Positions 1 through 8,430 of a stretch of 20,161 nt of DNA are shown piece by piece (positions within the stretch are counted from its first letter, which is position 1; the number at the start of each line of letters is the position of its first letter). The position numbers were made by a program, and so were the translations under genes. The notes beneath the pieces were generated by a model that had not been told where the DNA came from, did no database searches, and worked only from the letters and a program-made list of their open reading frames with translations. The stretch spans positions 1-20,161 of the forward strand of contig CAZXCG010000024.1 in NCBI GenBank assembly GCA_964639205.1, read 5' to 3'. Source of the stretch: CAZXCG01 sp964639205. Its GTDB lineage: Bacteria; Bacillota; Clostridia; Oscillospirales; Acutalibacteraceae.

Positions 1-1
1 A

Positions 2-97
2 GGGTACAACAACAGCGCCGCCGATTTAAACGGCGACGGCAATGTAACCTCAGCCGACGCTACTATTATACTCCAAATTTACGCGGGCATAAATTAA
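2..97 (+). CDS. Dockerin-domain protein, C-terminal fragment
   Basis: Only the last 31 codons of a gene entering from the left edge are visible, ending at TAA (95-97). The translation contains one Ca2+-binding dockerin half-repeat: the loop DLNGDGNVTSAD matches the type I pattern D-x-N-x-D-G-x5-D, followed by the helix ATIILQIYAG and the C-terminus. In known systems a dockerin docks an extracellular enzyme or structural protein onto a cohesin of a scaffoldin (cellulosome-like assembly) or onto the cell surface. The catalytic or binding part lies outside the window, so the parent protein cannot be named. A second dockerin protein is encoded at 18604-19554. Confidence 0.85.
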   Translation, partial: GYNNSAADLNGDGNVTSADATIILQIYAGIN

Positions 98-132
98 GTT
101 CATGTAATTAAAAAAGCTTTATTAAAGCTATG

Positions 133-170
133 GGCAGAGGGCTTGCACTCTCTGCCTGTAATTTTATTTA
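133..170 (+). terminator. Weak rho-independent terminator after the dockerin gene
   Basis: A 7-bp perfect stem GGCAGAG (133-139) / CTCTGCC (150-156) encloses a 10-nt loop and is followed by the T-rich but interrupted stretch TGTAATTTTATTTAAT. It lies 36 nt after the stop codon. A second AT-rich inverted repeat (AGCTTT/AAAGCT) sits just upstream. The interrupted T-tract makes the terminator moderate at best. Confidence 0.55.
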
Positions 171-229
171 ATAATTCAGGCGACGCGGGCGAGGTAAGAA
201 CCTGCAAAGCAGCCGAATAAAATTTACGG

Positions 230-258
230 TTGACACTGAATTTTTATTAGTATATAAT
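230..258 (+). promoter_or_regulatory. Consensus sigma-A promoter for DUF1846-rmuC
   Basis: TTGACA (230-235) and TATAAT (253-258) are separated by exactly 17 nt, matching the vegetative consensus at all 12 positions. Transcription should begin near 265, giving a leader of about 114 nt before the ATG at 379. Confidence 0.85.
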
Positions 259-264
259 TTTAAA

Positions 265-378
265 TTAGGGTTCAGGTAATTTTTAACGCAGGGTAACCCC
301 GTACGCGTTTGCCGATTGTCTGCAAGGCATAACGCGGTTGGGCTTGCCGGCTTATTAAATATTGGGAGAACGTTTGTA
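265..378 (+). promoter_or_regulatory. Structured 5' leader of the DUF1846 gene
   Basis: The leader contains a strong hairpin. CGCGTTTGCC (304-313) pairs with GGCATAACGCG (326-336) as 10 base pairs with one bulged T, around a 12-nt loop. Upstream, GGGTT (268-272) can pair with AACCC (295-299). No T-tract follows the hairpin, so it is not a standard terminator. A Shine-Dalgarno-like GGGAGA (364-369) precedes the start. I do not recognise it as a known riboswitch class. It could be a stability or translation-control element, or just incidental structure. Confidence 0.35.
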
Positions 379-1863
379 ATGATAAAAATCGGTTTTGATA
401 ACGACAAATATCTTGAAATGCAGTCAAGGCATATTCGAGAAAGGATTTTACGCTTCGACAACAAGCTGTATCTTGAACTCGGCGGCAAGCTGTTTGACGA
501 TTACCACGCTTCGCGAGTACTTCCCGGATTTAAGCCGGACAGTAAAATCCGTATGCTGCTGCAGCTTTCCGACCAGGCGGAGGTGGTTATTGCCATCTGC
601 GCGGGAGATATTGTTAAAAACAAGGTCAGGGGCGATTTGGGCATTACATATGACGCCGATGTTCTAAGGTTGATAGACGCGTTCCGCGAGGCGGGGCTGT
701 ATGTCGGCAGCGTTGTTATTACACAGTTTACCGGCGAGCCTGCGGTCACCAAATTTAAAAAGCACCTTGAAAGCATGAACATTCCGGTTTATCTTCACTA
801 TACAATAGAGGGCTACCCCAACAATATTCCCCACATTGTAAGCGACGAGGGCTTCGGCAAAAACGAATATATAGAAACCACCCGCCCGCTTGTTATTGTT
901 ACGGCGCCCGGACCGGGAAGCGGCAAAATGGCGACCTGTCTTTCTCAGCTTTATCACGAGCATAAACGCAATATAAACGCGGGCTATGCAAAATTTGAAA
1001 CCTTCCCTGTCTGGAACCTTCCGCTTAAGCATCCGGTTAATCTGGCATATGAGGCTGCAACCGCCGATCTTAACGACGTTAACATGATAGATCCTTTTCA
1101 TTTGGACGCTTACGGTCAAAAAGCGGTCAATTATAACCGCGACGTTGAGGTTTTCCCCGTTCTTAACGCTATTTTTGAGCGGATAGCCGGCGAAAGCCCG
1201 TATAAATCGCCCACCGACATGGGGGTTAATATGGCGGGGAACTGTATTATAGATGACGAAGTATGCTGTGAAGCTTCAAAACAGGAAATAATACGCCGCT
1301 ATTACAGTATCTTAAACGATAATCTCCTCGGAAGAGTTGAAGCGGACGCGGTATATAAGCTGGAGCTGTTAATGAACCAGGCCGGCGTGTGTCCCGAGGA
1401 AAGAAAGGTTGCCGTTGCGGCTAAAAGAGTTGCTCGGGAAAGCGGCAGTCCGGCTGCCGCCATCGAATTGCCGGACGGAACTGTTGTTACCGGCAAAACC
1501 TCCGATCTGCTCGGAGCGTCTTCGGCGGTTCTGCTTAACGCGTTGAAGCACTTAGGCAAAATAGCCGATGAAATTATGCTTATTTCGCCTATAATAATCG
1601 AACCTATCCAAAAGCTTAAAACGCAGAACCTTGGCGGACGCAATCCGCGGTTGCATTCAGACGAGGTTCTTATTGCGCTGAGCATATGCGCGGCTACAAA
1701 TCCGACGGCGGCTCTCGCTATGCAGCAGCTGCCGAGGCTTGCAGGGTGCGAGGTTCATTCCTCGGTTGTGCTTTCGCAGGTGGACTCTTCAATATTCAGG
1801 AAGCTCGGAATGAATCTTACATATGAGCCTGTTTATCAGACTAAAAAATTGTATCATAAATAA
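379..1863 (+). CDS. DUF1846 (UPF0371) family protein
   Basis: A 494-residue protein recognised as the DUF1846/UPF0371 family by overall sequence and length (family members are close to 500 residues). It is probably cytosolic, with no signal peptide or membrane segment. Residues 176-186 form a glycine-rich loop, APGPGSGKMAT, resembling a P-loop and followed by a helix. Other conserved-looking stretches are near 141-150 (YTIEGYPNNI) and the C-terminal NLGGRNPRLHSDEVL. The function of the family is not established as far as I know. The ATG at 379 is chosen over an upstream in-frame start at 316 because GGGAGA lies 9 nt before it and the region before it is occupied by a leader hairpin. It is the first gene after the perfect promoter at 230-258 and is probably co-transcribed with rmuC, which starts 20 nt later. 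Confidence 0.9.
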   Translation: MIKIGFDNDKYLEMQSRHIRERILRFDNKLYLELGGKLFDDYHASRVLPGFKPDSKIRMLLQLSDQAEVVIAICAGDIVKNKVRGDLGITYDADVLRLIDAFREAGLYVGSVVITQFTGEPAVTKFKKHLESMNIPVYLHYTIEGYPNNIPHIVSDEGFGKNEYIETTRPLVIVTAPGPGSGKMATCLSQLYHEHKRNINAGYAKFETFPVWNLPLKHPVNLAYEAATADLNDVNMIDPFHLDAYGQKAVNYNRDVEVFPVLNAIFERIAGESPYKSPTDMGVNMAGNCIIDDEVCCEASKQEIIRRYYSILNDNLLGRVEADAVYKLELLMNQAGVCPEERKVAVAAKRVARESGSPAAAIELPDGTVVTGKTSDLLGASSAVLLNALKHLGKIADEIMLISPIIIEPIQKLKTQNLGGRNPRLHSDEVLIALSICAATNPTAALAMQQLPRLAGCEVHSSVVLSQVDSSIFRKLGMNLTYEPVYQTKKLYHK

Positions 1864-1883
1864 AACGTAAAACAGGAGGAGCT

Positions 1884-3176
1884 ATGCAGGGCATAGAACT
1901 TTATTTTTTGATTGCATCCGGCGTGATTTTGTGTCTGCTCGCCGCGCTTATTATAGTTTTGTTAAAGCGAACCGGTTCTTCAGCTTCAAAGGATGACAGC
2001 GGAGTAAGGGAAGCGCAGGAGCGCACTGCCGAGGAAGTACGCCGCCTTCGAGCTGATTCTCAATCCGAAAACAGCCTGCTCAGGCAGGAAATTTCCGCGG
2101 CTACTCAAGGCTCGGTAAAGAGCTTCAGCGAGGTTATAAGCCGTAACCAGGAGGCTTTTGCTCAGGCTCAGGCTCAAAAGATGGCGCAGCTTGAGGAGCG
2201 CTTCAAAACTTTTTCACTCGAAAACGAACAAAAGCTCGATTTGATTCGTTCTTCAATAGAAAAGCGCCTCACTTACATTCAGGAGGACAACAGCGCGAAG
2301 CTTGAACAAATGCGAACTACAGTTGATGAAAAGCTGCAAAAAACTCTTGACGAACGTATGACGCAGTCTTTTTCTCTTGTAAACGAAAGACTGGAGCAGG
2401 TCTATAAAGGACTTGGCGAAATGCAGACCCTTGCCGTGGGGGTAGGCGACCTTAAAAAAGTGTTGTCGAACGTAAAAACGCGCGGAATTTTGGGCGAGAT
2501 TCAGCTTTCCGCCATTTTAAAGGAAATATTGTGCGCCGAACAATACGAGGAAAACGTCGTTACTAAAAAAGGCAGTAAAAGCTTTGTGGAATTTGCGGTC
2601 AAGCTGCCGAGCAGCGACAGCGGCTTTATATATTTGCCTATAGATTCTAAATTCCCGGGCGACACCTACGCAAGGCTTCAGCAGGCTTACGAAAGCGGAT
2701 CCGCCGAGGAAATTGAAGCCGCGGCAAAACAGCTTGTGCTGACGTTGAAAAGCGAAGCGAAGGATATTCACGATAAATACATTGACCCGCCCAATACAAC
2801 GGATTTTGCAATTATGTTTTTACCGTTCGAGGGATTGTATGCCGAAGCGGTGAACCGCGGAATGGTTGAACTGCTTCAGCGCGATTATAAGGTGAATATT
2901 GCCGGACCCAGCACAATGGCGGCGCTGCTCAATTCTTTGCAAATGGGCTTTAAGACGCTCGCCGTTCAAAAGCGCAGCGCGGAGGTTTGGAGAGTATTGA
3001 GCGATGTAAAAAAAGAGTTTGATTCGTTTTCTTCGGTGCTTGAAGCCACGCAGACCCGTCTAAATCAGGCAAATACAGAGCTTGACAAGCTTGTGGGCGT
3101 ACGCACCAGACAAATACAAAAAAAGCTCAGCGCCGTGCAGACAGATGTTGTTACGGAGGAAATTCAAGGCGAATAA
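1884..3176 (+). CDS. rmuC: RmuC family DNA recombination protein
   Basis: 430 residues. Residues 7-28 form a single N-terminal membrane anchor. Residues about 40-195 are a long charged coiled coil rich in Glu, Gln and Lys. From about 197 comes the RmuC domain (RGILGEIQLSAILKEIL, then FVEFAVKLP and LPIDSKFP), which belongs to the PD-(D/E)xK nuclease-like fold. RmuC proteins limit inversions and rearrangements at short repeats, although the biochemical activity is poorly defined. The ATG has a strong Shine-Dalgarno (AGGAGG) at good spacing. It follows the DUF1846 gene by 20 nt, so the two probably share the promoter at 230-258, and a terminator follows at 3182-3211. Order and length are normal for the family. 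Confidence 0.95.
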   Translation: MQGIELYFLIASGVILCLLAALIIVLLKRTGSSASKDDSGVREAQERTAEEVRRLRADSQSENSLLRQEISAATQGSVKSFSEVISRNQEAFAQAQAQKMAQLEERFKTFSLENEQKLDLIRSSIEKRLTYIQEDNSAKLEQMRTTVDEKLQKTLDERMTQSFSLVNERLEQVYKGLGEMQTLAVGVGDLKKVLSNVKTRGILGEIQLSAILKEILCAEQYEENVVTKKGSKSFVEFAVKLPSSDSGFIYLPIDSKFPGDTYARLQQAYESGSAEEIEAAAKQLVLTLKSEAKDIHDKYIDPPNTTDFAIMFLPFEGLYAEAVNRGMVELLQRDYKVNIAGPSTMAALLNSLQMGFKTLAVQKRSAEVWRVLSDVKKEFDSFSSVLEATQTRLNQANTELDKLVGVRTRQIQKKLSAVQTDVVTEEIQGE

Positions 3177-3181
3177 AAAGC

Positions 3182-3211
3182 GCAGGCTCTTGCGCCTGCA
3201 CTGCATTTTTT
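3182..3211 (+). terminator. Rho-independent terminator after rmuC
   Basis: Stem GCAGGC (3182-3187) / GCCTGC (3194-3199) with a 6-nt loop, followed after six bases by six T (3206-3211). It lies 5 nt past the rmuC stop. Confidence 0.7.
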
Positions 3212-3227
3212 GTTCCGCAAAACCGTA

Positions 3228-3256
3228 AAGGGCTGTACGTTTTCCGTACAGCCCTT
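3228..3256 (-). terminator. Terminator of the V-ATPase operon
   Basis: A near-ideal inverted repeat: AAGGGCTGTACG (3228-3239) pairs perfectly over 12 bp with CGTACAGCCCTT (3245-3256), loop of 5 nt. It lies just beyond the stop of the last V-ATPase gene (subunit D, ends 3264). On the minus strand the stem runs into CTTTACGGTTTTG, a moderate U-tract. It may also stop read-through from rmuC on the plus strand. Confidence 0.75.
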
Positions 3257-3263
3257 GCTGATT

Positions 3264-3911
3264 TTAATATCCGTGAGCCTGCTTGAGCATCATATCTTTA
3301 ACCTTCATAAGTCTGGTCTGAGTGGAGCGCTCGTTTTCGTCAAGCTTCATTGTAATGTATTTTATCTGTTCGCGTGTTTCCGGAATCATTACGTGTTCGA
3401 GCGCGTTTACACGTCTGCGGGTTTTCTCTATTTCCGCCGCCATAAGCTGGCACGATTTTTCCACCTCGGCAAGTCTGAGCATATCAGGCAGCAAATCTGC
3501 AAGCGATTTTACCGCGTCGTCAAGATCGTAGGAGGTAAAGGCAAAGCCGTAGGAGTAAATATCATTTTCATCGGGCGTGCGCGTTTTTACATTGAAAACG
3601 GGAATTTCAACGCTCATAATGTTTTTTTCGCCTACTTCGATTGAAACCTCCTGCTTCGGAGCCAGCAATGCGGCGCTGAGCGCCTCGTCTGACATAGCGG
3701 CGCGTGCAAGCACAAAGTTTTTGTTAGCCTGCTCGATTCCACGCTCCACGCGTTCTCTCAGCGTGCGGTTTTCCTTTACCAAATCTAAAAACTGACGCAT
3801 AAGCTCATCGCGCTTATCTTTTAAAAGCTTGTGACCGCGCGTTGCGGTTGTAAGCTTTTTTTTAAGTCGCGTAAGCTCCATACGTGTTGGATTTACTTGC
3901 GTTGCGGACAT
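3264..3911 (-). CDS. ntpD: V-type ATP synthase subunit D
   Basis: 215 residues. Subunit D is the central rotor shaft that couples the A3B3 catalytic head to the membrane ring. The sequence is two long helices expected to form an antiparallel coiled coil. The N-terminal helix carries the family signature from residue about 7 (NPTRMELTRLKKKL...TRGHKLLKDKRDEL) and the C-terminal helix carries RRVNALEHVMIP. The ATG at 3911 is preceded by GGGAG. It is the last gene of the operon, 31 nt after subunit B and just before the terminator at 3228-3256. Length is normal for the family. Confidence 0.96.
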   Translation of the reverse strand: MSATQVNPTRMELTRLKKKLTTATRGHKLLKDKRDELMRQFLDLVKENRTLRERVERGIEQANKNFVLARAAMSDEALSAALLAPKQEVSIEVGEKNIMSVEIPVFNVKTRTPDENDIYSYGFAFTSYDLDDAVKSLADLLPDMLRLAEVEKSCQLMAAEIEKTRRRVNALEHVMIPETREQIKYITMKLDENERSTQTRLMKVKDMMLKQAHGY

Positions 3912-3942
3912 TGGTACTCACTCCCTTCGGCGCTAAAACGGT

Positions 3943-5316
3943 TCAAACCTTGCCGTAATAAGCGTCAAGATATTTATCGTCGATTCTTTTAAGCTCACTG
4001 CGCGGAAGAATAGACAGCAGCTTCCAGCCGATATTCAGTGTTTCTTCAATATCGCGGTTTGTGTTGTAGCCCTGAGAGACGTACTCGGTTTCAAAAGCGT
4101 CTGCAAATTTTGCATACATCTTGTCTATATCCGTAAGCGCCGCTTCGCCGAGAATTACCATCAGCTCTTTTGCGTCCTTGCCTCTTGAATAAGCCGCGAA
4201 AAGCTGATTCATAGTGCTTGCATGGTCGGCGCGGGTTTTTCCTTCACCTATGCCTTTATCCTTAAGTCGTGAAAGAGAGGGAAGAACATCGATTGGAGGC
4301 GTGATATTTTTGCGGTAAAGCTCGCGGCTTAGAATTATTTGCCCTTCGGTGATGTATCCGGTAAGATCCGGAATCGGGTGTGTTTTATCATCCTCGGGCA
4401 TAGTTAAAATGGGAATTAGGGTTATTGAGCCTTTTTTGCCTTTTTGCCTGCCGGCGCGTTCATACAGCGTTGCAAGGTCGGTGTACATATATCCCGGGTA
4501 TCCGCGGCGACCCGGAACCTCCTTGCGCGCGGCGGAAACCTCGCGCAGAGCGTCCGCGTAGTTTGTTATATCCGTCATAATTACAAGAACGTGCATATCC
4601 TGCTCAAAAGCAAGATATTCGGCAGCGGTAAGAGCCATACGCGGAGTGGAAATGCGCTCGATTGCCGGGTCGTTTGCAAGGTTTACAAACATTACGGTGC
4701 GGTCGATAGCGCCGGTTTCTTTAAAGCTTTCAATAAAAAAGTTTGATTCCTCAAACGTAATACCCATAGCGGCAAAAACAACGGCGAAAGGCTCGTTTGT
4801 GCCGCGCACCTTTGCCTGCCTTGCTATTTGCGCCGCGAGATTTGCGTGCGGCAAACCCGAAGCGGAAAAAATAGGCAGCTTCTGTCCGCGCACGAGCGTG
4901 TTAAGACCGTCTATCGCGGAAATTCCCGTTTGAATAAACTCCTGCGGATAGTTTCTTGCAGCCGGATTCATAGGCAGTCCGTTAATATCAAGGCGTTTAT
5001 CCGGCAGAATCTCGGGACCGCCGTCTATCGGTCTGCCCATACCGTCAAATACGCGCGAAAGCATATCGGCGGAAACACCAAGCTCCATACTTCTTCCCAA
5101 AAAACGAACCTTTGAATTGGAAAGGTTGATGCCCGCGGCGGAATCAAAAAGCTGAACAAGAGCGTCTGTGCCGTTAATTTCGAGTACTTTGCATCGGCGC
5201 ACCTCTCCGTTTGCAAGCTCTATTTCGCCCAAATCATTGTAATTTACATGCTCAACGCCTTTAACAAGCATCAAAGGTCCGGATACTTCCTCTATTGTCT
5301 TGTATTCCTTTGGCAT
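3943..5316 (-). CDS. ntpB: V-type ATP synthase subunit B
   Basis: 457 residues, the non-catalytic nucleotide-site subunit of the A3B3 hexamer. As expected for B, the P-loop is replaced by SASGLPHANL at residues 151-160. Downstream are conserved ATPase-core motifs including MGITFEESNFF, MTDITNYADALREVSAARKE and PGRRGYPGYMY (the arginine-bearing region at the catalytic interface). The start ATG shares its first A with the last base of the subunit A stop codon (TGATG), so the two genes overlap by one base and are probably translationally coupled, which suits the 3:3 stoichiometry. Confidence 0.97.
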   Translation of the reverse strand: MPKEYKTIEEVSGPLMLVKGVEHVNYNDLGEIELANGEVRRCKVLEINGTDALVQLFDSAAGINLSNSKVRFLGRSMELGVSADMLSRVFDGMGRPIDGGPEILPDKRLDINGLPMNPAARNYPQEFIQTGISAIDGLNTLVRGQKLPIFSASGLPHANLAAQIARQAKVRGTNEPFAVVFAAMGITFEESNFFIESFKETGAIDRTVMFVNLANDPAIERISTPRMALTAAEYLAFEQDMHVLVIMTDITNYADALREVSAARKEVPGRRGYPGYMYTDLATLYERAGRQKGKKGSITLIPILTMPEDDKTHPIPDLTGYITEGQIILSRELYRKNITPPIDVLPSLSRLKDKGIGEGKTRADHASTMNQLFAAYSRGKDAKELMVILGEAALTDIDKMYAKFADAFETEYVSQGYNTNRDIEETLNIGWKLLSILPRSELKRIDDKYLDAYYGKV

Positions 5317-7088
5317 CAGTACTCCGCCCCCTTACTTACTGCTTCCGAAATTTCTTTATCAAGCTGAATTTTTATTGATTCAAACTCTTCTTTTACATTA
5401 TCCGGTGAAACATATTTGAATCTCCCGATACGCTCACGCACCGGCAACGATATAAGTTTTTCAACATCCGCGCCGTCGCTCAGCCCCTGTGACGCTTTGT
5501 CAAAATATAAAAGCATGAGAAGCATCATATAATACTGCTTTTCAAGAGGCGTATAGGTGTCGGTTTCATGGAAAGCGTTCTGATGCAGAAAATCCTCGCG
5601 TATCGAGCGCGCCGCTTCAAGCTTGAGCCGATCGGTCGCCGACAGTGCGTCCATACCGACAAGCTTTACCATTTCCTCAAGCTCTGACTCCTCCTGCAAA
5701 ATACGCATTATCCGTCCTCGGCTGCTCATCCAGTCGGGGGCGACGTTTTCGGTGTACCATGGAGCCATTGTATCAACATAAAGCGAGTAGCTTGTCAGCC
5801 AGTTTACGGCGGGGAAGTGGCGTTTATATGCCAAGGACGCGTCAAGACCCCAGAAAACCTTTACAATGCGGAGCGTAGCCTGAGAAACAGGCTCTGAAAT
5901 ATCTCCGCCGGGAGGCGAAACGGCGCCTATAACCGAGAGTGCTCCTTCGGTATTGCCGCTGCCGAGTGTTATTACCCGTCCGGCACGCTCATAAAACTGA
6001 GCAAGACGTGAGCCGAGGTATGCCGGGTACCCCTCTTCGCCCGGCATTTCTTCCAGTCTGCCGGACATTTCACGCAAGGCTTCCGCCCAGCGTGAGGTCG
6101 AGTCGCCCATCAGCGCCACCGAATAGCCCATATCGCGGAAATATTCGGCAATTGTGATTCCCGTGTATATGGACGCTTCACGCGCAGCGACCGGCATATC
6201 TGAGGTGTTGGCTATGAGTACCGTGCGTTCCATAAGAGATTTTCCGGTTTTAGGGTCTATAAGCTCCGGAAACTCGTTTAGTACGTCCGTCATTTCGTTG
6301 CCGCGTTCGCCGCAGCCGATGTATACCACAATATCGGCCTCAGCCCATTTTGCAAGCTGATGCTGAACAACCGTCTTACCGCTTCCGAACGGACCGGGAA
6401 CCGCCGCAACGCCGCCCTTTGCAATCGGGAAAAGCGTGTCTATAACACGTTGACCGGTAATAAGGGGCTTGTCGGGTGAAAGCTTTTTTTGATATGGTCT
6501 TCCGACGCGGACAGGCCATTTCTGCATAAGGGTAAGATTTACCGATTCGCCGCGTTCGTTTTCCAGAACAGCGACGGTATCGGTAACCGTAAACTCGCCG
6601 GCGGAAACGGTTTTAATCACGCCGTTTAAACCGTTGGGAACCATAATCTTATGGAGAACTATTTCGGTTTCCTGTACGGTGCCTATAACGTCTCCCGCGC
6701 TTACTTTATCTCCCGCTTTTACGGCGGGCTCGAATTTCCATTTTTTATCTCGCTTAAGCGACGGAACCTCTACGCCGCGCTTCAAATTGTTTCCGCTCAG
6801 CTTCATAATATCGTCAAGCGGGCGCTGTATTCCGTCGTAAATACTGCTTATAAGTCCCGGCCCCAGCTCAACTGAAAGCGGCGCGCCGGTTGATTCGACC
6901 GGTTCTCCCGGACCCAAGCCAGAGGTCTCCTCGTATACCTGTATAGACGCCTTATCACCGTGCATTTCGATAATTTCGCCGATGAGACGCTGCTTTGAAA
7001 CACGCACAACGTCAAACATATTAGCGTCACGCATACCGCCGGCTATTACCAGAGGACCGGCCACCTTTTGTATGGTACCTATGCTCAT
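5316..7088 (-). CDS. ntpA: V-type ATP synthase catalytic subunit A
   Basis: 590 residues, the ATP-hydrolysing/synthesising subunit. The N-terminal beta-barrel is followed by the insertion typical of A subunits (about residues 115-185). The Walker A motif GPFGSGKT lies at 232-239, then VVYIGCGERGNEM with the catalytic glutamate, and SVALMGDSTSRWAEALREMSGRLEEMPGEE-type core motifs. Length fits the family (about 590). The ATG at 7088 follows GAAGGGA at a somewhat long spacing. It lies 54 nt downstream of subunit F and overlaps subunit B by one base. Confidence 0.97.
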   Translation of the reverse strand: MSIGTIQKVAGPLVIAGGMRDANMFDVVRVSKQRLIGEIIEMHGDKASIQVYEETSGLGPGEPVESTGAPLSVELGPGLISSIYDGIQRPLDDIMKLSGNNLKRGVEVPSLKRDKKWKFEPAVKAGDKVSAGDVIGTVQETEIVLHKIMVPNGLNGVIKTVSAGEFTVTDTVAVLENERGESVNLTLMQKWPVRVGRPYQKKLSPDKPLITGQRVIDTLFPIAKGGVAAVPGPFGSGKTVVQHQLAKWAEADIVVYIGCGERGNEMTDVLNEFPELIDPKTGKSLMERTVLIANTSDMPVAAREASIYTGITIAEYFRDMGYSVALMGDSTSRWAEALREMSGRLEEMPGEEGYPAYLGSRLAQFYERAGRVITLGSGNTEGALSVIGAVSPPGGDISEPVSQATLRIVKVFWGLDASLAYKRHFPAVNWLTSYSLYVDTMAPWYTENVAPDWMSSRGRIMRILQEESELEEMVKLVGMDALSATDRLKLEAARSIREDFLHQNAFHETDTYTPLEKQYYMMLLMLLYFDKASQGLSDGADVEKLISLPVRERIGRFKYVSPDNVKEEFESIKIQLDKEISEAVSKGAEY

Positions 7089-7142
7089 ATCGTATCAATC
7101 CCTTCGTGGGTATTCTTAGTTTTTATGAATATGCTTTGCAGC

Positions 7143-7460
7143 TTAACTGTTAAAAACAATATCGCTGCCAACCGCCTTTTCTACACTGCGTTTTACAGCC
7201 GAGAGCCCTTCTCCCGTATTGCCGGTAACGCCGGGAATCAGTATTACCGCAGGTGTTTGCTGACAGCTTAGGCGCTCAATTTCATGCTCCAGCTTAGAGG
7301 CGAGCGCCTCGGTAATATATATTACAGCGTAATTTTGTTCGCTTATTTTGCGAAACAGCGCGCTGAGATCCTCATCTGGCTGCGCGACTGTAACGTCAAG
7401 GCCGAGCGCGCGAAAGCCGTAAACGCTGTCTTTGTCGCCTATAACCGCCGCCCTATACAT
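7143..7460 (-). CDS. V-type ATP synthase subunit F (called G in the E. hirae ntp scheme)
   Basis: 105 residues. A small alpha/beta protein with the family start YRAAVIGDKDSVYGFRALGL and the central strand NYAVIYITE. In V-type enzymes it binds the central shaft with subunit D. ATG at 7460 has AGGA 6 nt upstream. The gene overlaps the end of subunit C by 8 bases. Naming differs between species (AtpF/NtpG), so no symbol is given. Confidence 0.92.
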   Translation of the reverse strand: MYRAAVIGDKDSVYGFRALGLDVTVAQPDEDLSALFRKISEQNYAVIYITEALASKLEHEIERLSCQQTPAVILIPGVTGNTGEGLSAVKRSVEKAVGSDIVFNS

Positions 7461-8418
7461 ACAGATTCCTCATTCTTTCTCTGATTACGTTGTCTTCGAT
7501 TCCGTTGCGCTTTGCCGAAAGTATGAGCTTAACCGTCTTAAATTCGTTCTCGCGTGCCCAGACATAGGCAATTAACGGACCCGCCGAAAAATATTCATAT
7601 TTTTGCGACTGCATTTTTTCGGTGATAAAATCATCGCACCATTTTTCAAATGCAGAGGGAGCAGCCTTGAGAGCGGAGACAGCCTCTCTGTATTCTGTAT
7701 CCTGTAAATAGGCGCAGATTTCCTCCACGCCCTTCAATGCAGCGAGGAGAAGCGCCGATTTGTCAAGCGTAGCGCATTCGACAAGAGCCGTTTCAAGAAA
7801 TTCGCGGCTTTTGCCGGTTTTTGCCGAGCGCAAAGCAATTTTAATATCGGCAGCGGCAACGGTAACCTCGCAGTAAATGCGTGCAATTTCCGTTTTTGAG
7901 CTTTCACCGGCAATGCGTAAAGCTCTTAATAAAGCTGCGTCGATTATAATGTCGCAAAGCTGACCGTCCGAGGTTTGAAGCAGAACAGTCATTGCTTTTT
8001 GCGCTGTTTCGCGCAGCTGCTCGGGCAGGAGCGTATAGTCCGCTTTTGAGACCGCTTCATATATAACGTCCGGTTCAACCGAATAGCCGTCTAAAAACAA
8101 AGGCTTGGGGTCTATGCCCCGCGTCGCGGCTTTAACAGCAACCTTTAAATTATGGTAATCATTCGGTATTTTAAAAATGCCGAAGACTGATTTTTCGTCC
8201 GTAAGCTCGTCCATTAAGCTCCAAAGATTTTCACGCTCCGAATTTAATATATCGTCCGCTTGAAGGACGGAATCAGAACCCCAGCCCTTGTCGCGCAGAA
8301 ATCTTACAGCTGATTCTTCGCTTCCTTCGGACAGCAGACGGTCAACGTCCTGCTTTGAAAGCAGCAACGGTTCTCTGGAGCGTATACGCGACACCGCGTA
8401 AATATAGTCTTGTGACAC
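7453..8418 (-). CDS. ntpC: V-type ATP synthase subunit C (AC39 family)
   Basis: 321 residues, mostly helical. Subunit C is the funnel-shaped adaptor between the central shaft and the proteolipid ring. Family features include the N-terminal YIYAVSRIRSREPLLLSKQDVDRLL and the repeated three-helix organisation typical of AC39/C proteins. The start codon is GTG at 8418, supported by AAGGAGG 7 nt upstream. It starts 12 nt after the end of E and overlaps F by 8 bases. Confidence 0.93.
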   Translation of the reverse strand: MSQDYIYAVSRIRSREPLLLSKQDVDRLLSEGSEESAVRFLRDKGWGSDSVLQADDILNSERENLWSLMDELTDEKSVFGIFKIPNDYHNLKVAVKAATRGIDPKPLFLDGYSVEPDVIYEAVSKADYTLLPEQLRETAQKAMTVLLQTSDGQLCDIIIDAALLRALRIAGESSKTEIARIYCEVTVAAADIKIALRSAKTGKSREFLETALVECATLDKSALLLAALKGVEEICAYLQDTEYREAVSALKAAPSAFEKWCDDFITEKMQSQKYEYFSAGPLIAYVWARENEFKTVKLILSAKRNGIEDNVIRERMRNLYV

Positions 8419-8430
8419 AGCGCCGCCTCC

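Noticed and set aside
316..378. Upstream start of the DUF1846 gene at 316
   Set aside because: The extra 21 residues fall in the leader hairpin and lack a ribosome site. ATG at 379 gives the family-typical length.
3210..3644. Plus-strand open frame of 144 codons
   Set aside because: It lies antisense to subunit D and starts inside the terminators; composition is that of a shadow frame.
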